Below are positions 63,101 to 64,000 of a DNA stretch of 64,000 nucleotides, one piece after another (position 1 is the first letter of the stretch; each line of letters opens with the position of its first letter). Source of the stretch: Caballeronia telluris (GTDB lineage: Bacteria > Pseudomonadota > Gammaproteobacteria > Burkholderiales > Burkholderiaceae); assembly GCF_001544495.1 (NCBI RefSeq), contig NZ_FCNZ02000006.1, positions 62,001 to 126,000 on the forward strand, given 5' to 3'. The notes under the pieces are model-generated. The model was not told the origin of the DNA. It saw only the letters and a list, made by a program, of their open reading frames with translations, and made no database searches. Both the position numbers and the translations under genes were made by a program.

Positions 63101-63796
63101 GACGGGATCGCTGGCAGCCGGTATGACGCCGTCGACATCGACCACATCGAGGAGGTAAGCGGGCGCAGCCCATCCAAGCAGACGGCTTTTTCGCACAAGC
63201 TCATGTTCGAACATGGCCGGATCTTGTGAGGCTCGCGCACCGTCGGCCGCGCGCACGATCTGAATCACCGCATCGACAGACCGCCGACGCCACCCCGCGC
63301 GGAATCGCGCGAGCCACTCGGTATCGCGCTTACCGCTTCCTTCCGCATAGAGAAGCACCGCACCGGACGAGACGTGCCACCCACGGGCACTCAGCCCAGG
63401 AACCAGCGCATCGACCACGTCCTTTTCACCCGATATCAGGAGCCACGGTTGCCCGTAGCGCCAACGCCACCCGTAAGCAAGCTGTAGCGCTGATTTAAAA
63501 TCCATGTACCGCTGTGCGACAAGGTCGATCCGCGCGTCGTCCGTCCCTGCCCGCGCCGCTGGATCGCGTTGATAGCGATCCGGTTCGCGCTTCGGTGCAT
63601 GCTTAGCAACCTGCTGCCACGCCCACGTCAATGGCGCGCGTAGCCACAGCAATATCATGCCGCCCATCAGGGCGACGCCGATCCGAATCACCGGCGAAGC
63701 GTTATAGTCAGAGCCAAAAAAATACGCGATGATCGCGGCGAACAACGTGATAGTCCAAACGACAATCCAATAACCCTTGACCTTCATGCCCTTCAT
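60104..63796 (-). CDS. tssM: T6SS membrane complex protein TssM (IcmF)
   Basis: A 1230-residue inner-membrane protein with two N-terminal helices (about residues 8-27 and 34-54), a cytoplasmic domain, a third helix near 360-382 (VAWAVTTLAALSLIGTILSG) and a long periplasmic part that meets TssJ. The nucleotide-binding site is degenerate: QPWLLISGEKDVVDALV stands where a GxxGxGK(S/T) loop would be. The ATG at 63796 overlaps the stop of the upstream gene (ATGA), which supports it over the ATG at 63787. It is the first complete gene of the operon visible here. Confidence 0.9.
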   Translation of the reverse strand: MKGMKVKGYWIVVWTITLFAAIIAYFFGSDYNASPVIRIGVALMGGMILLWLRAPLTWAWQQVAKHAPKREPDRYQRDPAARAGTDDARIDLVAQRYMDFKSALQLAYGWRWRYGQPWLLISGEKDVVDALVPGLSARGWHVSSGAVLLYAEGSGKRDTEWLARFRAGWRRRSVDAVIQIVRAADGARASQDPAMFEHELVRKSRLLGWAAPAYLLDVVDVDGVIPAASDPVAITWSTRGIDSAQMRLSLESVSRRLADLSVQRLVPNINERCLAQVSRHVTHRTDALSALVMRLNNGRASRTAVFGILFAPLFSSQGADTAAKHEDSRARALATWQTVAEHSRHVRGRRVGFSPSTSVAWAVTTLAALSLIGTILSGVVNRTGIEAAANLALSATAALDPTQAAQTLDALQKHLDTLETRQHEGAPWYARFGLNHDAALLTALWPTYATASNRILTQPIRAKLEADLRQLSALTDQELASGGDAQTKRAYSTLKTYLMLANPQHTDTRFLIPALLETAQPARPDSSPVTPGGWRDLTQRLITFHANHLAQHGAALAMAPDATLVSTARQTLVSVVGLQNSTDTVYEQILDENRSKYPPVSLQTLLGDAAQEGSSGAATSRGLFMTKETLPGVYTRAAWDERIGRAIDDADEQRSVAGDWVLSDASTVTSATSAASLKDALRQRYFADYARNWQQFLNSVRWQPDTSLSGTVDQLNLYADPQRSPLSALFKMIVYQANAGATGRSLSDTLVSKARDLLKGGEKDDPSKAPPPPPEAPLAGAFGPLLRLTGSDPSKASTAQDLSLPRYLERVTAVRLKLQQIMTSPDPDAMSRTAAQAILQGKTSDLGDSRDYASRVAASLGEQWAGLGDALFQRPLDQTWDVVLKPASASLNETWRASVVAAWNRSFGGRYPFADSDNDASLPEMARFLRADSGVIAQFVATQLAGILERQGDQWVVAQGATRNTLAVDPEFVRALNRLTRVSHVLFPNGDAGVRYELRAVSTPGITDMKFKLSGRELHYFNQKEEWTPFIWPGDALENNAHVEWQTENAGVRSDLDFAGRFGLIRLLERAVVTQQDGARYVLRWTPGASSVVQEERAKARQPASAPAAPPHPRNVKDDWSADAAATIVSVAEANPASSSRATSRDETPPRAPQKPLALQVQLRSEAGAGPLDALQLRHFTLPSRIFLSGAVAKGAPGQGPNPPPLPPAAIEAAKHAAMPLPRNAAPEFE

Positions 63797-64000
63797 TGCT
63801 CGATTTCCATTTCATTGCCCTGCGAAACCGGTCGCACGACGGCCACGCTGAATGCCTGCTCGCGTACCGCGATCATCTGTGGTTCGCCGCTTTGCCACGC
63901 ATGCTCCGTCGCCAGAGCCGCCGCCAACCATCCCGCCGCCGCTCCTGGTTTGCCTAGAGCAAGATCGATATCGTGGATACCCGGAAAACCTTCTTCTTCT
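63793..64000 (-). CDS. Partial T6SS-operon protein, C-terminal end
   Basis: The last 68 or so codons of a gene that continues past the window. The readable end includes GFPGIHDIDLALGKPGAAAG and closes with MEIEQ. I do not recognise it from this piece. It is coupled to tssM by a 4-base overlap, so it belongs to the T6SS operon. The His/Asp-rich HDIDL segment is the only striking feature. Confidence 0.6.
   Translation of the reverse strand, partial: EEEGFPGIHDIDLALGKPGAAAGWLAAALATEHAWQSGEPQMIAVREQAFSVAVVRPVSQGNEMEIEQ

Noticed and set aside
1..64000. tRNA, rRNA, CRISPR arrays, riboswitches or insertion sequences
   Set aside because: I saw no cloverleaf-like tail with CCA, no spaced repeat array, no known aptamer core and no transposase-like protein.

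Overview
The window looks like a chromosome segment of a Burkholderiaceae bacterium, probably of the Caballeronia/Paraburkholderia group. This is inferred from the high GC content, the many aldarate and uronate catabolic genes with ACS-family MFS transporters, the AaeB-type efflux operon and the T6SS gene style. I see no rRNA, tRNA, CRISPR array or insertion sequence. One gene runs off each end.

Region 1 (about 0-11.5 kb) is a hexuronate/aldarate catabolic island. It encodes an ExuT-like transporter, uronate dehydrogenase, an HpcH/HpaI aldolase, galactarate dehydratase, 5-dehydro-4-deoxyglucarate dehydratase, a second MFS transporter, a FadR-type GntR regulator and tartronate semialdehyde reductase. 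Together they could oxidise hexuronates to aldarates and finish through 2-ketoglutarate semialdehyde or through pyruvate plus glycerate. A GTTGTAcGAtGAC-like motif recurs at both catabolic promoters. A toxin/immunity-like gene pair sits inside the island. Region 2 (11.7-14.4 kb) holds a drug exporter, a DUF899 protein and a small membrane protein.

Region 3 (14.4-23.7 kb) is a second acid-sugar or hydroxy-acid locus. It has an amidohydrolase/lactonase, a PdxA-like dehydrogenase, an MFS transporter and a rhamnonate-dehydratase-like enolase, all divergent from a LysR regulator. Another MFS transporter, a LivK-like binding protein and a probable trans-3-hydroxy-L-proline dehydratase follow. A 56-bp element upstream of the LysR/enolase pair is duplicated upstream of the second MFS gene.

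Region 4 (23.7-30.2 kb) is the most interesting. It contains a lanthanide-type PQQ alcohol dehydrogenase (Asp-x-Asp signature), a single protein fusing a XoxJ-like periplasmic domain to a XoxG-like cytochrome c, a 24-residue pqqA without other pqq genes, and an AcoR-like sigma-54 activator. Matching -24/-12 promoters and a shared 17-bp box lie upstream of both the dehydrogenase and pqqA, which suggests a small dedicated regulon.

Region 5 (30.6-53 kb) is mixed. It includes a transglutaminase-like protease, a LysE exporter, DUF480 and NYN/LOTUS proteins, release factor 3, an orphan amino-acid binding protein, MarC, an XRE/cupin regulator with a GNAT enzyme, a MarR-led AaeB-type efflux operon, DUF2278, a phytanoyl-CoA dioxygenase-like enzyme beside a LacI regulator, a TpsA-like adhesin and a lipid A acyltransferase. 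Region 6 (53.4-64 kb) ends in part of a T6SS operon read leftwards in the order tssM-tssA-tssF-tssG-tssJ.
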